64,000 nt of DNA from Geobacillus icigianus (GTDB lineage Bacteria; Bacillota; Bacilli; Bacillales; Anoxybacillaceae): positions 1 through 64,000 of the forward strand of contig NZ_JPYA01000073.1 in assembly GCF_000750005.1 (NCBI RefSeq). Direction: 5' to 3'. The position numbers and the translations under genes were made by a program. Below, one piece after another: positions 24,327-33,753 of the stretch; position 1 is the first letter of the stretch; every line of letters begins with the position of its first letter. The notes beneath the pieces were generated by a model. That model was given only the letters and a program-made list of their open reading frames with translations. It was not told the DNA's origin and searched no databases.

Positions 24327-26276
24327 TCATCGTTCTTTCGCTCGTTTTTGCCGCACTTCTTCTTCTAGGCTAGCGATAAATTCATCTAGCGCGACCGTCC
24401 GGCTTTCTTTTTCGCCGTAGCGGCGGACGTTAACCGCCCGCTCGGCCGCTTCTTTGTCGCCGACGACGAGCATGTATGGGATTTTTTGCATTTGCGCTTC
24501 GCGGATTTTATAGCCGATTTTTTCGTCGCGCTCGTCGACTTCGACGCGGAAGCCGTTCGCCTGCAGCGCTTGTTTTACTTCATATGCATAATCGAGATGG
24601 GCTTCCGGCGACACCGGAATCACTTTCACCTGCACCGGGGCGAGCCACGTCGGGAACGCGCCTTTGTATTCTTCGATCAAGAAGGCGACAAACCGCTCCA
24701 TCGTCGAAACGACGCCGCGGTGAATGACGACCGGGCGATGCGGCTTGCCGTCTTCGCCGATGTACGTCAAATCAAAGCGCTCCGGCAAGAGGAAGTCAAG
24801 CTGTACCGTTGAGAGCGTTTCGTCTTTGCCGAGCGCCGTGCGCACTTGCACATCGAGCTTCGGCCCGTAAAACGCCGCTTCCCCCTCGGCCTCATAGTAG
24901 TCGAGCCCAAGCTCGTCCATCGCCTCGCGCAACATGCGCTGCGCCTTTTCCCACATTTCATCGTCGTCGTAATATTTTTCCTTGTCATGCGGATCGCGGT
25001 ATGACAAACGGAGCGAATATTCGTCGAGCCCAAAGTCTTTGTATACTTCCAAAATCAAGTTGACGACGCGCTTAAACTCGTCTTTGATTTGATCCGGGCG
25101 CACGAAAATGTGGGCGTCATTGAGCGTCATGCCGCGGACGCGCTGCAGCCCGGTGAGCGCTCCGGACATTTCGTAGCGGTGCATCGTGCCGAGCTCAGCG
25201 ATGCGGATCGGCAGCTCGCGATAGCTGTGCAGCTTGCTTTTGTAAATCATCATGTGATGCGGGCAGTTCATCGGCCGCAGCACAAGCTGTTCGTTATCCA
25301 TTTCCATCGGCGGGAACATGTTTTCTTTGTAATGGTCCCAATGGCCTGATGTTTTGTACAGCTCGACGCTGCCAAGCACCGGCGTGTAGACATGGTCGTA
25401 CCCGAGCGCCACTTCTTTATCGACGATGTACCGTTCAATGATGCGGCGGATCGTCGCCCCTTTCGGCAGCCAAAGCGGCAGCCCTTGTCCGACTTTTTGC
25501 GATGTCGTAAACAGCTCGAGCTCTTTGCCGAGTTTGCGATGGTCGCGCTCTTTCGCCTCTTCAAGCAAGTGCAAATAATGATCCAACTCTTCTTTTTTGA
25601 AAAAGGCCGTGCCATAGATGCGCTGCAGCATTTTGTTGCTGCTGTCGCCGCGCCAATAGGCGCCCGAGATGCTAAGCAGCTTAAACTCTTTGATTTTGCC
25701 GGTCGACGGCACGTGCACCCCGCGGCAAAGGTCGAAAAACTCGCCTTGCTCGTAAATGGAAATCGTCTCGCCTTCCGGAATGTCGCGGATCAACTCGAGC
25801 TTCAAGTCGTCGCCGATTTCCTCATACAGGCGAATGGCCTCATCGCGGCTCACTTCTTTGCGGACGATGTCGAGATTTTCTTTGACAATGTTGCGCATTT
25901 CGGCTTCGATTTTTGGAAGGTCATCTGGCGTCAACTTATGCTCCATATCGATATCGTAGTAAAAGCCGTTTTCAATGACCGGGCCGACGCCGAGCTTAAC
26001 GTTGTCGTACAGCCGCTTGATGGCCTGCGCCATTAAATGGGCGGTGCTATGGCGCAAAATGTCAAGCGCCTCCGGCATGTCTTGGGTAATAATGACGAGC
26101 TCGCCGTCTTCGTGAAGCGGCGTGCGCAAATCGACGAATCGGCCGTTCCATTTTCCGGCGATCGCTTTTTTCTTCAGCCCCGGGCTGATCGAGGCGGCGA
26201 TGTCTTCGGTTGACGTTCCGCTTGGAAACTCCTTTTGCGCTCCGTCGGGGAACGTAATGCGAATGACGTCTGGCAT
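24327..26276 (-). CDS. thrS: threonine-tRNA ligase
   Basis: A 649-residue class II synthetase. Domains in order: TGS (about 1-65), editing domain with [10 protein letters not shown] and [10 protein letters not shown], catalytic core with [12 protein letters not shown] (zinc Cys), motif 2 around [17 protein letters not shown], motif 3 with [18 protein letters not shown], and the anticodon domain ([11 protein letters not shown] onward). ATG 26276 is chosen ([12 protein letters not shown]) because AAAGGAGTG precedes it. It charges tRNA-Thr and clears Ser-tRNA-Thr. Expression is under a Thr T-box. Confidence 0.98.
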   Translation of the reverse strand: MPDVIRITFPDGAQKEFPSGTSTEDIAASISPGLKKKAIAGKWNGRFVDLRTPLHEDGELVIITQDMPEALDILRHSTAHLMAQAIKRLYDNVKLGVGPVIENGFYYDIDMEHKLTPDDLPKIEAEMRNIVKENLDIVRKEVSRDEAIRLYEEIGDDLKLELIRDIPEGETISIYEQGEFFDLCRGVHVPSTGKIKEFKLLSISGAYWRGDSSNKMLQRIYGTAFFKKEELDHYLHLLEEAKERDHRKLGKELELFTTSQKVGQGLPLWLPKGATIRRIIERYIVDKEVALGYDHVYTPVLGSVELYKTSGHWDHYKENMFPPMEMDNEQLVLRPMNCPHHMMIYKSKLHSYRELPIRIAELGTMHRYEMSGALTGLQRVRGMTLNDAHIFVRPDQIKDEFKRVVNLILEVYKDFGLDEYSLRLSYRDPHDKEKYYDDDEMWEKAQRMLREAMDELGLDYYEAEGEAAFYGPKLDVQVRTALGKDETLSTVQLDFLLPERFDLTYIGEDGKPHRPVVIHRGVVSTMERFVAFLIEEYKGAFPTWLAPVQVKVIPVSPEAHLDYAYEVKQALQANGFRVEVDERDEKIGYKIREAQMQKIPYMLVVGDKEAAERAVNVRRYGEKESRTVALDEFIASLEEEVRQKRAKER

Positions 26277-26302
26277 GAAGTTCACTCCTTTGCATTGGTA
26301 TC

Positions 26303-26565
26303 AAAATAAAAAAACTCCTCCCTCAAAAAGGGACGAGTTTTCGTCGTGGTTCCACCCTTCTTCCCATGGCAAACCAACGCCATGGCTCAACACCGATAAC
26401 GGCCGTCCGCCGGCGGCAACTACTGGGCGTAGCGTTCGCTGCCGCAGCTCTGAGGGGGTAAGCGCACTTTTCGTGTTAGGAAGGTTCCAGCCGCTGCCTT
26501 CCCTCTCTGGAAACCGTAAAAATGCGCCCATGTCCTCGTCATCGCTTTGTTTTCCTCTTATCTAT
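26303..26565 (-). ncRNA. T-box leader of thrS
   Basis: The minus strand has GGGTGGAACCACG (about 26343-26355), followed by a terminator formed by ACTCGTCCC and GGGAGGAGT with TTTTTTT. A likely ACC threonine specifier lies at 26483-26485 in the first stem region. Uncharged tRNA-Thr would favour read-through. Confidence 0.93.
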
Positions 26566-26571
26566 GACGAC

Positions 26572-26600
26572 ATTATAGCGAAAACGGTCGAGAAAATCAA
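26572..26600 (-). promoter_or_regulatory. promoter of the thrS leader
   Basis: TTGATT (26595-26600), 17 bases, TATAAT (26572-26577). The -35 box overlaps the ytxC stop codon. Confidence 0.7.
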
Positions 26601-27472
26601 CATTCTCCCCCATGCCCGGCATTGGCGGCAAACAACCGGGAAAAGTCGGCGCGGCTGTGGAGACGAAGCCGCTCTTCAAACACGTTTTGGATCGTCTGCA
26701 CCATGCCGTCATCGGGGTCATCCGTGTACAGTTCAATTTTCGACGGGGCGAGCGAAACGAGCGGCGCCAGCACCGATGAATCGATGTACATCGGCTGGCT
26801 GACGACAAGATGGCGGTCGATCATTTGCCTCACTTCTTCCGCGGACAGCTCCCGCCGCTCGCTGTCATAGAACAAAAAGCGAGGCGGATCATGCAGCAAA
26901 TACAGCCGCGGCCATGCCGGTTTCCTTGCAGCGACGCAATCGCGCAACGTCTGCACAAAGGTTTGGTATTCTTGTTCAAGCTTATATTCATCGATCGCCA
27001 GTTCGACATAATGCTGCAACCGCTCCATATACGGTTTCAACCGAAACATCGCAAACGAGGAAAACGAAAACGACAGCTCGTCGCGCAAAAAGGCGCGGAA
27101 CGCTTCAACCAAAAGCGCCGTTCGCGAAGCGGCAAACGCCGGCCCTCTTCGGTAATCGCGCCGCTCGCCGTCCAAAAACGAATGGGCGAGCGCCAAAATT
27201 TGCTGCTGTTCTTCCGGGTCGCGAAAATAAAACCAATCGGAAATCATCGCTAGCATGAACCGATCTTCCATATGTTCGCGCACAAACGCCGTCATCGCGG
27301 GGATGATTTGCGTGTCCAGCGCACGCGCTTCCTCGCCTTGTATGTAAACCGCCACCGTTTTCTTTCCGTCATACGCGGCATGAAACAGCGGAGCATCGGC
27401 CGGTTTTCGTTCGTTCAGCAGCCAAAACAGTTTTTCCGCCTCGCTTGCCTCGTCAAAATGGATTTCGATCAC
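26597..27472 (-). CDS. ytxC: sporulation-associated protein YtxC
   Basis: A 291-residue protein without signal peptide or membrane segments, matching the YtxC family by position (between dnaI and thrS, as in B. subtilis) and by features such as FLRDELSFSFSSFAMFRLKPY and DSSVLAPLVSLAPSKIELYT. The biochemical role is unknown; the B. subtilis gene is linked to sporulation. The start is GTG 27472 after GAGGGGGGACAG. An inverted-repeat element separates it from dnaI. Confidence 0.85.
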   Translation of the reverse strand: MIEIHFDEASEAEKLFWLLNERKPADAPLFHAAYDGKKTVAVYIQGEEARALDTQIIPAMTAFVREHMEDRFMLAMISDWFYFRDPEEQQQILALAHSFLDGERRDYRRGPAFAASRTALLVEAFRAFLRDELSFSFSSFAMFRLKPYMERLQHYVELAIDEYKLEQEYQTFVQTLRDCVAARKPAWPRLYLLHDPPRFLFYDSERRELSAEEVRQMIDRHLVVSQPMYIDSSVLAPLVSLAPSKIELYTDDPDDGMVQTIQNVFEERLRLHSRADFSRLFAANAGHGGEC

Positions 27473-27540
27473 CCGCTGTCCCCCCTCAGCCTAAAGGAAT
27501 GCTTGGTTTATATATATGGGGACAACCGGACGTTTAGACT

Positions 27541-27567
27541 AAAAAAACGCAAAGCGTAGCGGCGTTT
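27541..27567 (-). terminator. hairpin upstream of ytxC
   Basis: AAACGC pairs with GCGTTT and the minus strand continues TTTTTTTAG. It would stop transcripts entering from the inverted-repeat element. Confidence 0.5.
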
Positions 27568-27570
27568 CGC

Positions 27571-27710
27571 CTAGGGGGCGGGTGATTTAGTGCAAAAACG
27601 ACGGATTCCACTCATTTCTCAATTAGAAAAACCTTGCAGAATCCGCTTTCTCTTCTGAATGAAAATGCCGCCGATCGGGAGTTGACAGTGGTTTTTCACC
27701 AGCCTTCTAG
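27571..27710 (+). repeat. ~140 bp inverted-repeat element, copy 5
   Basis: Begins CTAGGGGGCGGGTGATTTA and ends TTTTTCACCAGCCTTCTAG; internal TTTCTCAATTAGAAAAACC then TTGCAGAATCCGC. Same length as copies near 9-10 kb. Confidence 0.85.
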
Positions 27711-27720
27711 GCGCGGCCAG

Positions 27721-27755
27721 ACAAAACATCGGCGTCCTGTTTTCAGGAGCCGATG
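27721..27755 (-). terminator. terminator of dnaI
   Basis: CATCGGC plus TCCTG pairs with CAGGA plus GCCGATG with one mismatch around TTTT; the minus strand continues TTTTGTC. Confidence 0.7.
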
Positions 27756-27795
27756 GCAAAGAGCGGGCAAGGGGCGCGAGAATGCGGTGCGTGCG

Positions 27796-28737
27796 TTAGC
27801 CGTTTTGCTCGCGACGGTTTGGTCCGGTCAGTTCAATCGGGTACGCCAAGTAGCGAATTCGTTCCATGATGCGCGCCGCCTTCACCTTTTCCTCTTCACC
27901 GCGCTGGGAATAAGTCAAATGATGGGCCAGCTGCTGCAAATTAAAATTCGACGTAAAAAAGGTCGGCAAGTTTTCAAACATCCGGTATTGCAAAATCGGC
28001 CCGAGCACGTCATCGCGCACCCAGCTCGACATCGCCTCAGCGCCAAGGTCATCGAGCATCAAAATCGGCACTTTTTTCACGTAATCGAGCTTTTCGTTCA
28101 TCGTCTGGTCTTGCAGCGAATGCTTCATCTCGCGAAACAGCTCCGGCACATAGACGATGAGCGACGCGATGTTTCGTTTGGCAAGCTCATTGGCGATCGC
28201 CGCAAGCAAGTACGTTTTGCCGACGCCGAACGACCCATGTAAATACAGACCTTTCATTTTTTTTCCCGGCTCGTATTCGGCCACAAACCGCTCGGCAAAT
28301 CCAATCGCTTTGATCCGGCCGTCATCGCTGAGGTCGACATCGGAGAGCGACGCGCGCAAAATTTCACGCGGCATAAACATGCTTTGGATAAGCGACTCTT
28401 GGCGCTTCCGTTCATCATGCTGCACCTTTTTCGGGCAGCGGTCATACTCAATCTCTATTCGGCCGCTGCTGATCACCAAATTCGGCTGATACCCTGGCAA
28501 CATGTTTGGACATCGCTCCAACCCCGGGCATTGGCGGCAATGCCCGTTCTGCTCGATAAACTCGTACAGCTTCATGAGGCTGCGGTCGACCGCTTCCGCA
28601 GACAGCTGCGGTTCGTGCGCCTGCAAAAACGGCTGCACGTCCGGATGCGACAAAATATAGCGCTTCATTTGTTCGTAGCGCTGCTTAAAGCGTTGATTGC
28701 CAAGCAGCCGCTGCAATAATTGATTGACTCGTTCCAT
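27796..28737 (-). CDS. dnaI: primosomal helicase loader DnaI
   Basis: A 313-residue AAA+ protein. The N-terminal domain (1-135) has the zinc-binding cysteines HCRQCPGLERCPNM and DRCPKK. The AAA+ domain has Walker A GSFGVGKTY near residue 172, Walker B ILMLDDLGAEAMS and a sensor FTSNFN. It loads the replicative helicase DnaC onto DNA together with DnaB and DnaD. It follows dnaB by 11 bases in one operon. Confidence 0.97.
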   Translation of the reverse strand: MERVNQLLQRLLGNQRFKQRYEQMKRYILSHPDVQPFLQAHEPQLSAEAVDRSLMKLYEFIEQNGHCRQCPGLERCPNMLPGYQPNLVISSGRIEIEYDRCPKKVQHDERKRQESLIQSMFMPREILRASLSDVDLSDDGRIKAIGFAERFVAEYEPGKKMKGLYLHGSFGVGKTYLLAAIANELAKRNIASLIVYVPELFREMKHSLQDQTMNEKLDYVKKVPILMLDDLGAEAMSSWVRDDVLGPILQYRMFENLPTFFTSNFNLQQLAHHLTYSQRGEEEKVKAARIMERIRYLAYPIELTGPNRREQNG

Positions 28738-28748
28738 CGCCTTTCCAC

Positions 28749-30134
28749 CTACGATCCGTCCCGATATTTTTTCAGCCGCTCCTCAATCTCCTTGCGCGCC
28801 TGTTCGACATCGAAATCATCGTCTTCCGGCTCGCTGTAATCCATCTTCAGCCAGTCCGGAACCATTTCGGTGCGCACCACTTTCCGCACCGTTTTCGTCC
28901 CTTTTTCTTTTTCATTCGCCCAGCTTTGATACGTTTTCGCTTCCTCTTTCGCCAGCTCCATCGCTTCTTTCACCGTCTTCACCTTTTTGCGCGCCCAATG
29001 GCTGGCGATCTTTTCTACGTATTTTTTTGACAATTTCATATTCGTCCGCAACATGACATAATAAATGAGCACATTGACGACGCCGGGAAGCAGCTGCTGT
29101 TGGAACATAATGTCTTCGATCAGCTGCAAATCGGCCAGCGACGGCTCGGCGCCGCCGGCGATTTCTTTCAGCAGCTGGCGCGGGGAAATCGTTTCGAGCT
29201 GTTTCATCAGCTGTTCTTCTTTCGTGCGCGGGTTGGCGTTTTCCATCGTTCGATAAGCAAGCGGCTGCACCCGTTCCACCAGGCGCGGGGAAACGCCGCC
29301 ATGCTCCAGCTCATACCATTCGCGCGCCGCCTGCCGCAAGGCGTCGATGTCAATATGATACGACGGATCAATGACGCCAAGAACAAGCTTTTGCATCTCA
29401 AGCGGCGGAATGCCATACAAAAACGCCAGCTTTTTAATCGCCTCTTTCACTTTTGCTGTCATCGCGCGGCGCGGTACGAGCTGTTTCGACAACCCGGCGA
29501 AAAACAACTCAAAATCAAACACCTCGTCATCGAGGGCGTACGATGCCTCCTCGCGCCCGACATGCGCCTTTCCTTCATTCAGTGGCCGCTGTTCTTCGCT
29601 GAAACGAGACACCATCCGCTCGGCAGGAACGGCGGCAAACACGTCGGAAAATGAGCGCGTTACCGGGGTGAACCGAGCGACATCCGCCATCGGCCGGGCG
29701 AAAAAGTCGCTCAACTGGGCGAACAAATGGCGGCCAACTTGACGCTGCAAAAAGGTGCTCAACATCTCATCGCGAAAAAACTGTTCCGGTGTCATCGGCG
29801 GGCGCAGCTCGTAAAGAAACAGCTTCGGCTCATCGTCACCGAAAGTGCGGACATACGTATTCAGCAACCCGATTCCCTCCAGCTTCAACCGTTCGCCGTA
29901 GATGTCCGGAAGGCTGCATTGCATAAGCTCCATGAGGCGGCGATGGGTCGCCTCCTGCCCGCCAAGCAGCTCCCAGTCCCCCCAAAGCGTCATATACAAA
30001 GCTAGCGCGCGATGGCCGATGAGCGGCTGGTACAACAGCGTCAACACTTGGCGGTCCAGCTCGTGCAGCGCTCCGCGGCTTTGCACGACATACCGGTCAA
30101 CTGCAATCAGTTCTTTCCAATGATGCCGCATCAT
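28749..30134 (-). CDS. dnaB: replication initiation and membrane attachment protein DnaB
   Basis: A 461-residue protein of the Gram-positive DnaB/DnaD family, not the E. coli helicase. The N-terminal winged-helix part (about 1-110, ALYMTLWGDWELLGG) and the C-terminal DnaD-like domains (MLRTNMKLSKKYVEKIASHW, then a YQSWANEKEK-type end) fit the family. It acts with DnaD and DnaI in helicase loading at oriC and at restarted forks. The start at ATG 30134 is one of two adjacent ATGs. Confidence 0.93.
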   Translation of the reverse strand: MMRHHWKELIAVDRYVVQSRGALHELDRQVLTLLYQPLIGHRALALYMTLWGDWELLGGQEATHRRLMELMQCSLPDIYGERLKLEGIGLLNTYVRTFGDDEPKLFLYELRPPMTPEQFFRDEMLSTFLQRQVGRHLFAQLSDFFARPMADVARFTPVTRSFSDVFAAVPAERMVSRFSEEQRPLNEGKAHVGREEASYALDDEVFDFELFFAGLSKQLVPRRAMTAKVKEAIKKLAFLYGIPPLEMQKLVLGVIDPSYHIDIDALRQAAREWYELEHGGVSPRLVERVQPLAYRTMENANPRTKEEQLMKQLETISPRQLLKEIAGGAEPSLADLQLIEDIMFQQQLLPGVVNVLIYYVMLRTNMKLSKKYVEKIASHWARKKVKTVKEAMELAKEEAKTYQSWANEKEKGTKTVRKVVRTEMVPDWLKMDYSEPEDDDFDVEQARKEIEERLKKYRDGS

Positions 30135-30202
30135 CTCAACCTTCCATCTTGCGTGATTCGTTTCAACCCGTCCTCCCCCTTTCGGCAGGGAAAAGGCGTT
30201 GA

Positions 30203-30238
30203 AAAAAGGGCTTGCCGTCCAACGCCAAAGCCCTTTTT
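30203..30238 (-). terminator. terminator overlapping the nrdR stop codon
   Basis: AAAAAGGGCTT (30203-30213) pairs with AAGCCCTTTTT (30228-30238); the stop TAA occupies 30237-30239 and the minus strand runs into a T-run. Confidence 0.85.
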
Positions 30239-30698
30239 ACCGCTGTTCTTTTTTGATCAGCTCTTTCAGTTCTTCGATAAACACGTTAATATCCTTGAAC
30301 TGCCGATAGACGGAAGCGAAGCGGACATAGGCGACCTCATCGATGCGCGACAGCCGCTCCATCACCATTTCCCCGATTGTTTCGCTTTTGACTTCCGACA
30401 CTCCTTGTTGGCGCAGCTCGCGCTCGATTTCCTGCGTCACCTTTTCCAGCTCCTCGAGCGCCACCGGCCGCTTTTCGCACGCTTTGATCAAGCCGCGCAA
30501 AATTTTCTCGCGGCTGAACTCTTCGCGCGTTCCGCCTTTTTTGACGACAATTAGCGGCGGCTCTTCAATTCGTTCAAACGTTGTAAACCGGTAATGACAC
30601 TGTTCGCATTCGCGCCGGCGCCGGATCGAACGCCCTTCCTCGGCCGGGCGCGAGTCGAGCACGCGCGTACCTTGATGATGGCATGACGGACATCGCAT
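30237..30698 (-). CDS. nrdR: transcriptional repressor NrdR
   Basis: A 153-residue protein. A zinc ribbon has Cys3, Cys6, Cys31 and Cys34 (MRCPSC, RECEQC). It is followed by an ATP-cone domain from residue about 49 ([19 protein letters not shown]). NrdR senses ATP/dATP and represses ribonucleotide reductase genes. ATG 30698 follows CGGAGTG; longer versions are not supported. It precedes dnaB, as in B. subtilis where the gene was called ytcG. Confidence 0.97.
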   Translation of the reverse strand: MRCPSCHHQGTRVLDSRPAEEGRSIRRRRECEQCHYRFTTFERIEEPPLIVVKKGGTREEFSREKILRGLIKACEKRPVALEELEKVTQEIERELRQQGVSEVKSETIGEMVMERLSRIDEVAYVRFASVYRQFKDINVFIEELKELIKKEQR

Positions 30699-30765
30699 AA
30701 CATTCACTCCGTTGCTTTTCTTATTATCTATCATACCGGAATGGCGGCAAGCAGACAAGCCATAG

Positions 30766-31158
30766 TTAGCCGTTCAATCCCGATCCGATATACGGCAAGC
30801 GCGCATCGAGCTTCCGGTATAGCTCAAGAATCACCGATCGGCTGCGGCCAAAGTCAAACGGCAATAGGCGCGTGTCTGTTGTCACGGAAAAGTCGACCGC
30901 CGTTTCAAACGGGCGCACCGAGATGACTGTCGCGACGATAAACAGCTTTTTTCCGCGCTTCGTTTGCGCACAAATTTCGCCGCGCTCTTCGGAAACGGAA
31001 AGAAGTTCAGCCCCGGGCAGCGAGGCGAGCAGCTCTTTGACGGCGGCCATGACAGCGCGGTTCGCCGCTTTGTAATAATGGCTTCTTAGCTCGACGTCTT
31101 CATGATTCTCCCTCGTTTCGCAATGGTTCGTCAAGGCGTATTTCCATTTGTTCCACAT
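30766..31158 (-). CDS. conserved protein of unknown function
   Basis: A 130-residue soluble protein, mixed alpha/beta, without signal peptide. The C-terminal half reads [22 protein letters not shown] and [21 protein letters not shown] do not recognise a named domain; it may be the small cytosolic protein found near nrdR and speD in related bacilli. ATG 31158 has only a distant GGGAG. It is monocistronic between the speD terminator and nrdR. Confidence 0.65.
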   Translation of the reverse strand: MWNKWKYALTNHCETRENHEDVELRSHYYKAANRAVMAAVKELLASLPGAELLSVSEERGEICAQTKRGKKLFIVATVISVRPFETAVDFSVTTDTRLLPFDFGRSRSVILELYRKLDARLPYIGSGLNG

Positions 31159-31238
31159 GCTTATCTGCCACGCTCCCTAGTCCTTAATTTGCTTTCATCA
31201 TACCATGTTTTTCGCTGCCGCAGCACGGTGAAAAATAG

Positions 31239-31268
31239 AAAAAGGAGCGTTCTGTGTACGCTCCTTTT
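31239..31268. terminator. terminator of speD
   Basis: AAAAGGAGCGT pairs with ACGCTCCTTTT around TCTGTGT; U-runs on both sides. It starts 20 bases after the speD stop. Confidence 0.9.
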
Positions 31269-31287
31269 CTGCCGTTCGTGCTGTCCG

Positions 31288-31662
31288 TTACAGCGCTTGC
31301 GCTTTTTTCACTTCAATCGGGCGCATGCCGCGCGGAAGTTCGATCGTCTCCCGCGTTTGCGCACCGAGCTTTTCAGCGATATAGTCGGCGGCAATCGTCG
31401 GATCGAGATGGCCGCATGTATACACATCAATGCTCGCATAGCCGTGTTCGGGAAACGTATGAATCGTCAAATGCGATTCCGAGATAATGACGACTCCACT
31501 TACCCCTTGTGGAGCGAATTTGTGGAACGCTACTTCGCGAATTTCCGCTCCCGATTTCAACGCGGCGTCAACGAACGTTTTCTCGATAAAGTCCATATCA
31601 TTCAGTTTGTCAAAGTCGCATCCCCAAAGTTCCGAGATAACGTGACGACCCATCGTGTCCAT
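31288..31662 (-). CDS. speD: S-adenosylmethionine decarboxylase proenzyme
   Basis: A 124-residue prokaryotic-type proenzyme. [20 protein letters not shown] contains the Glu-Ser self-cleavage site that creates the pyruvoyl group, plus the catalytic His and, further on, Cys (VYTCGH). It makes decarboxylated SAM, the aminopropyl donor for spermidine. The site AAAAGGGGG lies seven bases before the ATG. In B. subtilis gapB and speD form an operon; here gapB has its own terminator and speD its own promoter and a structured leader. Confidence 0.97.
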   Translation of the reverse strand: MDTMGRHVISELWGCDFDKLNDMDFIEKTFVDAALKSGAEIREVAFHKFAPQGVSGVVIISESHLTIHTFPEHGYASIDVYTCGHLDPTIAADYIAEKLGAQTRETIELPRGMRPIEVKKAQAL

Positions 31663-31813
31663 GCAAAAATCCCCCTTTTAACCAATTTTCTCAAAGAAAA
31701 AAATAGAAGAACAGCTGCAAAATGGCATGTATAACTACCACGGGGGAAAGTTAGTCCTAAGAGGTCCTAACCCTTTAAGTAGTCACATTACCTTTGCCGT
31801 TAAGAAGTTCACG
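31663..31813 (-). promoter_or_regulatory. structured ~150 base leader of speD
   Basis: The minus strand holds a hairpin at 31750-31773 (GTTAGGACC...GGACTAAC area with repeated TTAGGAC) and a TCCCCC block (plus-strand 31742-31747) that is complementary to GGGGGA in the speD ribosome site (plus-strand 31670-31675). This could mask translation. No known riboswitch class is recognised. Confidence 0.45.
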
Positions 31814-31819
31814 AGACAT

Positions 31820-31848
31820 AGTATACTTTGTTTAGGGGGGTTTTGCAA
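31820..31848 (-). promoter_or_regulatory. promoter of speD
   Basis: TTGCAA (31843-31848), 17 bases, TATACT (31820-31825). Confidence 0.6.
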
Positions 31849-31882
31849 CAGACTTTTTTATTTTTTTTGCCTGCCGAAAAGA

Positions 31883-31950
31883 AAAAGCGCCCGCGCCTGT
31901 TCGGCGCCCTGGTCAATACCGCGCCGCAAAACAGACGGGCGCTTTCCGCC
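31883..31950 (-). terminator. terminator of gapB
   Basis: GCGCCCG near 31890 pairs with CGGGCGC near 31944 across a GC-rich loop with inner pairing; the minus strand continues CTTTTTCTTTTC. Confidence 0.75.
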
Positions 31951-31976
31951 CTTCTTGGCAGCGAGCGAAGACGGTG

Positions 31977-33005
31977 TCACGCGTTGACTTGGAGACTCTC
32001 CTTCATTTTTGCCGCGACAAGTTGAGCAAGATCGACAACGCGGCAGGAATAGCCCCACTCATTGTCATACCAAGCGAGCACTTTCACTTTCCGTCCTTCC
32101 ATCACCATCGTCGATAAGCCATCGATGATCGCCGAATGAGGATTCGTATTGAAATCAATCGAGACAAGCGGCTCCATCGTAAAGTCCAAAATTCCTTTCA
32201 GCGGCCCACGAGCGGCGCGGATGAACGCTTCGTTCACCTCATCGGCGGTCACCTCGCGCTTCACATCGACCACTAAGTCAACGAGGGAAACGTTCGGCGT
32301 CGGAACGCGGAGCGCCATGCCATGGAGCTTCCCTTTTAAATGCGGCAGCACCAGTCCAAGCGCTTTTGCCGCTCCGGTTGTCGTCGGGATGATCGATTGC
32401 GCGCACGAACGAGCGCGGCGCAAGTCTTTGTGCGGATTGTCGATGTTTTTTTGGTCGTTCGTATACGCGTGAACGGTTGTCATCAGCCCGTTTTCAATGC
32501 CAAAGGCTTCATCAAGCACTTTGACGACCGGCGCCAAGCAGTTGGTCGTGCACGATGCGTTAGAAATGATGAAATGGCGGTCAATATCGAGCACGTGTTC
32601 ATTGACACCGACAACGATTGTCACATCTTCGTTTTTCCCAGGCGCTGTTAAAATGACGCGCTTCGCCCCCGCTTCTAGGTGAAGGCTAGCTTTTTCACGA
32701 TCATTGAATTTGCCGGTCGCCTCAATGACGATATCAATATCCATCTCGTTCCATGGCAACCATTTCGGGTCGCGCGAGTTCAACAGCTTTACTTTTTTGC
32801 CATTGACCAACAGCCCGTCTTCCAAAGCGACTACCTCACCTTGGAATTGGCCATGGTTGGAATCGTATTTCACTAAATGGGCTAACGTTTCCGGCGGGTA
32901 GCTGGCGTTCACCGCCACGATATCAAGGTCTGAACAGCCGATGGCGCGGCGGAACACCATCCGTCCGATTCGCCCGAATCCGTTAATCGCCACTTTCGCC
33001 TTCAT
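31977..33005 (-). CDS. gapB: glyceraldehyde-3-phosphate dehydrogenase, gluconeogenic GapB type
   Basis: A 342-residue GAPDH. The Rossmann start is INGFGRIGRMVFR; the catalytic Cys lies in SNASCTTNCLAP and the conserved His in TTVHAYTND. GapB enzymes prefer NADP and run in the gluconeogenic direction. The call as GapB rather than GapA rests on the neighbours (coaE upstream, speD downstream, as in B. subtilis) and on two CcpN-type sites in the promoter. The ATG has the site GAGAGGGGAAC. Confidence 0.93.
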   Translation of the reverse strand: MKAKVAINGFGRIGRMVFRRAIGCSDLDIVAVNASYPPETLAHLVKYDSNHGQFQGEVVALEDGLLVNGKKVKLLNSRDPKWLPWNEMDIDIVIEATGKFNDREKASLHLEAGAKRVILTAPGKNEDVTIVVGVNEHVLDIDRHFIISNASCTTNCLAPVVKVLDEAFGIENGLMTTVHAYTNDQKNIDNPHKDLRRARSCAQSIIPTTTGAAKALGLVLPHLKGKLHGMALRVPTPNVSLVDLVVDVKREVTADEVNEAFIRAARGPLKGILDFTMEPLVSIDFNTNPHSAIIDGLSTMVMEGRKVKVLAWYDNEWGYSCRVVDLAQLVAAKMKESLQVNA

Positions 33006-33026
33006 TCGCTTTGTTCCCCTCTCATA

Positions 33027-33070
33027 TATGTTATACTATTTGTTTAAATTCCTATAAATAGTATATCATA
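33027..33070. promoter_or_regulatory. pair of CcpN-type operators at gapB
   Basis: TATGTTATACT on the plus strand (33027-33037) and TATGATATACT on the minus strand (33060-33070) both match the recalled CcpN consensus TRTGHYATAYW fully and face each other. CcpN represses gapB and pckA during glycolytic growth in B. subtilis. Confidence 0.7.
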
Positions 33071-33121
33071 TTTTTCAAGATCGTGGAGAACAAAATAACA
33101 AAAAAGCAATAAAAAAGACGC

Positions 33122-33727
33122 CTATTTTTCCAAGGCGCCCCATGTTTCCAAAACGGCCAGCAGCTGCCGGCGCGTCTCCTCGATCGTTCCGTTATTGTCC
33201 AGAACCGCATCGGCTCGCTTTACTTTTTCCGCCAGCGGCCATTGGGCGCGAATGCGGGCGAGCGCTTCCTCTTTCGTAAATCCGTTTCGCGCCATCAGCC
33301 GGCGAAGCTGCGTCTCTTCATCAACGAAAACGACCAGCACTTTATCTACCCAATCGGTCAATCCGCTTTCAAATAGCAGCGGAATATCAAGCACGATCGT
33401 TTTCGCCCCGGCGCGAACGAGCTCCTCCTTTTCCGCCAGCATACGGCGGCGCACGGCGGGATGAACGATGGCGTTGAGTTTCGTCCGCTCGGCTTCATCG
33501 CTGAAGACGATCGCCCCCAGTTTCGCGCGATCAATGTCCCCATTTTTTTGCAAAATGCCCGGACCGAAGGCGGCAACGATTTGCCGATAGGCGTCTTCTT
33601 CCGGCCGTACGACCGCACGCGCCGCTTCGTCCGCGTCAATGACCGGAAGCCCGAGTTGGCGCATCATGGCGCTGACCGTGCTTTTGCCGCTGGCGATTCC
33701 CCCAGTCAGCCCGATCGTGAGTACCAT
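33122..33727 (-). CDS. coaE: dephospho-CoA kinase
   Basis: A 201-residue P-loop kinase. GLTGGIASGKST is the ATP loop near residue 8; VIDADEAAR and DIPLLFESG are the CoaE substrate-site segments. It adds the 3' phosphate that completes coenzyme A. ATG 33727 follows AAAGGAGAC; the longer frame to 33775 has no site. It follows mutM by 26 bases; the ytaF gene that separates them in B. subtilis is absent. Confidence 0.97.
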   Translation of the reverse strand: MVLTIGLTGGIASGKSTVSAMMRQLGLPVIDADEAARAVVRPEEDAYRQIVAAFGPGILQKNGDIDRAKLGAIVFSDEAERTKLNAIVHPAVRRRMLAEKEELVRAGAKTIVLDIPLLFESGLTDWVDKVLVVFVDEETQLRRLMARNGFTKEEALARIRAQWPLAEKVKRADAVLDNNGTIEETRRQLLAVLETWGALEK

Positions 33728-33753
33728 CGCTTGTCTCCTTTCCCATCGGTCGC

